Shown one piece after another: positions 61,088-64,000 of a stretch of DNA of 64,000 bases (positions within the stretch are counted from its first letter, which is position 1; the number at the start of each line of letters is the position of its first letter). The translations under genes and the position numbers were made by a program. The DNA comes from Bradyrhizobium jicamae (lineage in GTDB: Bacteria > Pseudomonadota > Alphaproteobacteria > Rhizobiales > Xanthobacteraceae), in contig NZ_LLXZ01000003.1 in assembly GCF_001440395.1 (NCBI RefSeq), positions 1 to 64,000 of the forward strand, written 5' to 3'. Below the pieces are notes generated by a model. The model worked only from the letters and a program-made list of their open reading frames with translations. It made no database searches and was not told the DNA's origin.

Positions 61088-62785
61088 ATGTCAGGTATAA
61101 CTCCCAGCCGGACCGCTGGTCGGTCTCTTGGCCCGTCCGGCCATGTCGACGACTTTGCGCGGCGAAACCTGCCGCCGTCAGAGCAATGGCCGGACCTGCT
61201 GCTCGATAGGCCCGAGTTTCAATATCCGGAATATCTCAATGCCGCGGTCGAGCTGACCGACCGGATCGTCGAAAAAGGCTGGGGCGACCGGATCGCGCTG
61301 ATCGGCAACGGCCGCCAGCGCACCTACAAGGAACTGGCCGACTGGTCCAACCGCCTGGCGCATGCGCTGGTGGAGAATTACGGCGTCAAGCCCGGCAACC
61401 GCGTCCTGATCCGTTCCGGCAACAATCCCGCGCTGGTCGCGGCATGGCTCGCGGCCACCAAGGCCGGTGCCGTCGTCGTCAACACCATGCCGATGCTGCG
61501 CGCCGGTGAATTGAGCAAGATCGTCGACAAGGCGGAGATTGCGCTGGCACTGACCGACAGCCGCATTGCCGACGAACTGGTCGCCTGCGCGAAGACCAGC
61601 CGCTTCCTCAAGCAGGTGGTGAATTTCGACGGCACCTCCAACCATGATGCCGAACTCGACCGGGTGGCGCTGAACAAGCCGGTGAAGTTCGACGCCGTGA
61701 AGACGGGTCGCGACGACGTCGCGCTATTGGGATTCACTTCCGGTACCACCGGCGAGCCCAAGGCGACGATGCATTTCCATCGCGACCTCATGATCGTGGC
61801 CGATGGTTATGCGAGCGAAGTCCTCAACGTTACCGAGGAAGACGTCTTCGTCGGCTCGCCGCCGCTGGCCTTTACCTTCGGGCTCGGGGGACTGGCGATC
61901 TTCCCGCTACGGTTCGGCGCGACGGCGACGCTGCTGGAAAACGCCGCGCCGCCCGAGATGATCAAGATCATCGAAACCTACAAGGCCACGATCTGCTTCA
62001 CCTCGCCGACCGCGTATCGCGCGATGATGGCGGCGATGGACAAGGGCGCCGACCTGTCGTCGCTGCGGCTGGCGATTTCGGCCGGCGAAACCTTGCCGGC
62101 GCCGGTGTTCGAAAGCTGGACCCGCAAGACCGGCAAGACCATTCTCGACGGCATCGGCTCGACCGAACTGCTGCATATCTTCATCACCAATCACGTCGGT
62201 GATGCGGTCGCCGGGACGACAGGGCGGCCGGTCGCAGGCTACGAGGCGAAGATCGTCGACGACGACATGAACGAATTGCCTGACGGCACCGTCGGCAAGC
62301 TTGCGGTGCGCGGCCCGACCGGTTGCCGCTACCTCGCGGATGCGAGGCAATCGAACTATGTCCGCGACGGCTGGAATCTGACGGGCGATTCCTTTGTTCG
62401 CGGTGCGGATGGGCGGCTGTCCTTTGTCGCCCGCTCGGACGACATGATCGTCTCCTCCGGCTACAACATCGCCGGCCCCGAGGTCGAGGCGGCGCTGCTC
62501 TCGCATCCGGCCGTCGCCGAATGCGGCGTGGTCGGCGCGCCCGACGAGGCGCGCGGCATGATCGTCAAGGCTTACGTTGTTCTGGCGGGCGGCGCTGCGG
62601 CCGATGCCGCGCTGACGCAGGCGTTGCAGGATCACGTCAAACAGACGATTGCACCCTATAAATATCCGCGCGCGATCGAATATGTCGCGCAACTGCCGAA
62701 GACCGAGACCGGCAAGCTCCGGCGCTTTGCGCTGAGGCAGATGGCCGCGTCCGGTACGGCGTCGCCCGGCGTTGCCGCGGAATAA
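61088..62785 (+). CDS. 2-aminobenzoate-CoA ligase type AMP-dependent acyl-CoA ligase
   Basis: A 565-residue adenylate-forming enzyme that would make an aryl-CoA from the acid, ATP and CoA. Phosphate loop LLGFTSGTTGEPKATMHFH, aromatic pocket/GSTE motif DGIGSTELLHIF, hinge SSGYNIAGPEVEAALLSHPA, catalytic Lys in LPKTETGKLRRF. It is close in layout to benzoate/2-aminobenzoate-CoA ligases. ATG 61088 is preferred since AGGGGAG lies six bases upstream; ATG 61082 is too close to it. With a tryptophan dioxygenase and an aminobenzoyl-CoA type monooxygenase nearby, anthranilate is the likely substrate. Cotranscribed with the RidA gene. Confidence 0.87.
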   Translation: MSGITPSRTAGRSLGPSGHVDDFARRNLPPSEQWPDLLLDRPEFQYPEYLNAAVELTDRIVEKGWGDRIALIGNGRQRTYKELADWSNRLAHALVENYGVKPGNRVLIRSGNNPALVAAWLAATKAGAVVVNTMPMLRAGELSKIVDKAEIALALTDSRIADELVACAKTSRFLKQVVNFDGTSNHDAELDRVALNKPVKFDAVKTGRDDVALLGFTSGTTGEPKATMHFHRDLMIVADGYASEVLNVTEEDVFVGSPPLAFTFGLGGLAIFPLRFGATATLLENAAPPEMIKIIETYKATICFTSPTAYRAMMAAMDKGADLSSLRLAISAGETLPAPVFESWTRKTGKTILDGIGSTELLHIFITNHVGDAVAGTTGRPVAGYEAKIVDDDMNELPDGTVGKLAVRGPTGCRYLADARQSNYVRDGWNLTGDSFVRGADGRLSFVARSDDMIVSSGYNIAGPEVEAALLSHPAVAECGVVGAPDEARGMIVKAYVVLAGGAAADAALTQALQDHVKQTIAPYKYPRAIEYVAQLPKTETGKLRRFALRQMAASGTASPGVAAE

Positions 62786-62811
62786 ACTGTAAACCTGATG
62801 GAGAAAAGCCG

Positions 62812-63270
62812 GTGACTGCCCCCAAGGGTCCCACGCTGAGCGTGGTGCCTCATCCCAACTCAGATACCCCGACGTCCACCCCGCAGGTGCTGCAGCCGAG
62901 CGGGTGGCCGATGCCGAAAGGCTACGCCAACGGCATGGCGGCCGATGGTCGGCTTGTGGTGACGGGCGGCGTGATCGGCTGGGACACGCAAGGGCGTCTG
63001 GCGCCGGACTTCGTCGCGCAGGTGCGCCAGACGCTTGCCAACATTGCCGAGATTCTCGCCGAGGGCGGCGCCAAGCCGGAGCATCTGGTGCGGTTGACCT
63101 GGTATGTCGTCGACATCGAGGAATATCTCGCCAGCCTGAAAGAGCTCGGCCGCGCCTATCGCGAGATTTTCGGCACGCATTATCCGGCGATGGCGCTGGT
63201 GCAGGTGGTGCGCCTGGTCGAGAAGGACGCGCGCGTCGAGATCGAGGCGACGGCGGTGGTGCCGCGCTGA
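62812..63270 (+). CDS. RidA family protein
   Basis: A 152-residue RidA/YjgF-type protein, a trimeric enamine/imine deaminase fold. The N-terminal ~30 residues are a proline-rich addition, then RLVVTGGVIGWDTQGRL, the conserved EHLVRLTWYVVDIEEY and the C-terminal VEIEATAVVPR. GTG 62812 has GGAG eight bases upstream and lies 26 bp after the ligase stop. RidA enzymes hydrolyse reactive imines. The reduced product of 2-aminobenzoyl-CoA monooxygenase/reductase carries an enamine, so this protein may remove its amino group. That role is inference. Confidence 0.85.
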   Translation: MTAPKGPTLSVVPHPNSDTPTSTPQVLQPSGWPMPKGYANGMAADGRLVVTGGVIGWDTQGRLAPDFVAQVRQTLANIAEILAEGGAKPEHLVRLTWYVVDIEEYLASLKELGRAYREIFGTHYPAMALVQVVRLVEKDARVEIEATAVVPR

Positions 63271-63284
63271 TTTCGGTTGTCGTC

Positions 63285-64000
63285 TTAAAGCTCTGTTCTC
63301 AGCTTCCAGAGTTCCGGAAAAAGTTCGACTTCGAGCATCTTGCGCAGGTAGGAGACACCGGACGTGCCGCCGGTCCCGCGTTTCAGGCCGATGATGCGCT
63401 CGACCGTCGTGACGTGGTTGAAGCGCCAGCGGCGGAAATAGTCTTCGAAATCGACCAGCTTTTCCGCCAGCTCGTAGAGCATCCAGTGTTTCGCCGGCGA
63501 GGCGTAGACGGTCTTCCAGGCCGCCAACACCTCGTCGTTTGGCGTGCGCTTGACGCGCCAGTCGGTCCGGCGCGCGTCTTCGCCGATGTCAAAACCATTG
63601 CGCGCCAGCAATAGCAACGCCTCGTCATAGAGGCCCGGCTCGGCGAGAATTTCCTCGAGCTTGGCCGTGATGTCGGCGCGGTGGGCGTGCGGGCCGAGCA
63701 GCGCCAGATTGCGATTGCCGGCGAGGAACTCGATGGCGCGGTACTGGTACGACTGGAAACCCGAGGACTGCCCGAGCTGATCGCGAAACTCGGAATATTC
63801 GCTGGGTGTCATCGTCCGCAACACGTCCCAGGCGGTATTGAGCTGCTCGAAGATCCGGGCGACGCGCGACAGCATCTTGAAGGCGGGCTGCAACTGGTCG
63901 TGGCGGATTGCCTTGATGGCGGAACGTATCTCGTGGATGGCGAGCTTCATCCAGAGTTCGGACGTCTGGTGCTGGATGATGAACAGCAGTTCGTCATGCG
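63285..64000 (-). CDS. kynA: Tryptophan 2,3-dioxygenase (5' end beyond the window)
   Basis: The C-terminal ~238 residues of tryptophan 2,3-dioxygenase, the heme enzyme that opens tryptophan to N-formylkynurenine. The edge of the window reads [19 protein letters not shown], a signature of the family, and the frame continues to the last base, so the start lies outside. The end contains [21 protein letters not shown], then [11 protein letters not shown], with the heme-ligand His expected in the former. It is convergent with RidA, 14 bp apart. It supplies the first step of a route to anthranilate; kynureninase is expected beyond the edge. Confidence 0.92.
   Translation of the reverse strand, partial: HDELLFIIQHQTSELWMKLAIHEIRSAIKAIRHDQLQPAFKMLSRVARIFEQLNTAWDVLRTMTPSEYSEFRDQLGQSSGFQSYQYRAIEFLAGNRNLALLGPHAHRADITAKLEEILAEPGLYDEALLLLARNGFDIGEDARRTDWRVKRTPNDEVLAAWKTVYASPAKHWMLYELAEKLVDFEDYFRRWRFNHVTTVERIIGLKRGTGGTSGVSYLRKMLEVELFPELWKLRTEL

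Noticed and set aside
1..64000. tRNA, rRNA, CRISPR arrays and insertion sequences
   Set aside because: Looked for by eye on both strands; no cloverleaf ends, regularly spaced direct repeats or transposase-like proteins were found.

Overview
The window is high-GC chromosomal DNA of an alphaproteobacterium, most probably Bradyrhizobium or a close relative. The evidence is the codon bias, a NodD-type LysR regulator, two Bug/TctC periplasmic binding proteins, a DUF992 and a DUF3750 protein, an RpoH-like sigma factor, and several families of short extragenic palindromic repeats. No rRNA, tRNA, CRISPR array or insertion sequence was seen.

Layout. (1) 0.4-6.8 kb, minus strand: a three-gene NHLP-type (nitrile hydratase leader peptide) export system made of an HlyD adaptor, a C39-peptidase ABC transporter and a second ABC subunit with a long N-terminal region. 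No precursor peptide is visible; a secreted protein of unknown function diverges from it. (2) 8.0-9.6 kb: a CYTH-CHAD protein. (3) 9.9-18.2 kb: two small catabolic islands. One is a GntR regulator with a divergent fumarylacetoacetase-family gene, a deacetylase and a Bug protein. The other is a NodD-like LysR regulator divergent from an LLM monooxygenase / flavin reductase / alpha-beta hydrolase (frameshifted) / Bug protein operon. (4) 18.2-25.9 kb: an M20 peptidase, envelope and hypothetical proteins, and an MHYT-PAS hybrid histidine kinase. (5) 25.9-34.8 kb: an RND efflux pump with low-complexity exported proteins upstream, next to an OmpR-type two-component system. A shared CAYTAAATT motif suggests one regulon. 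(6) 35.2-47.5 kb: an RpoH-like sigma factor, thiolase, a phospholipase D-VTT fusion with an endonuclease/exonuclease/phosphatase protein, DUF3750, YihY plus a 34-residue hydrophobic peptide, a DapA-family lyase divergent from a CaiB-family CoA-transferase, and a lipase-like hydrolase. (7) 47.9-64.0 kb: an acyltransferase, then a tryptophan/anthranilate catabolic cluster.

The last region is the most interesting. Tryptophan 2,3-dioxygenase (cut by the window end), a 2-aminobenzoate-CoA ligase type enzyme, a RidA protein, a 2-aminobenzoyl-CoA (salicylyl-CoA type) monooxygenase/reductase, an enoyl-CoA hydratase and an SDR dehydrogenase form a plausible aerobic CoA-dependent route from tryptophan through anthranilate. 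A MarR regulator, an ABC-type binding protein, two paralogous cupins and two further flavoprotein monooxygenases accompany it. Five copies of one pseudo-palindrome (consensus YTTKARRYYTMAARW) sit before the transcription units of this cluster and look like its regulon operator.

Inside the cluster, a 2454-bp segment (58146-60599) is inverted relative to the order its genes require. Its two ends cut an AraC-type regulator gene and a flavin-containing monooxygenase gene, and turning the segment round restores both reading frames exactly. It is either a real rearrangement that inactivated both genes or an assembly or orientation error.
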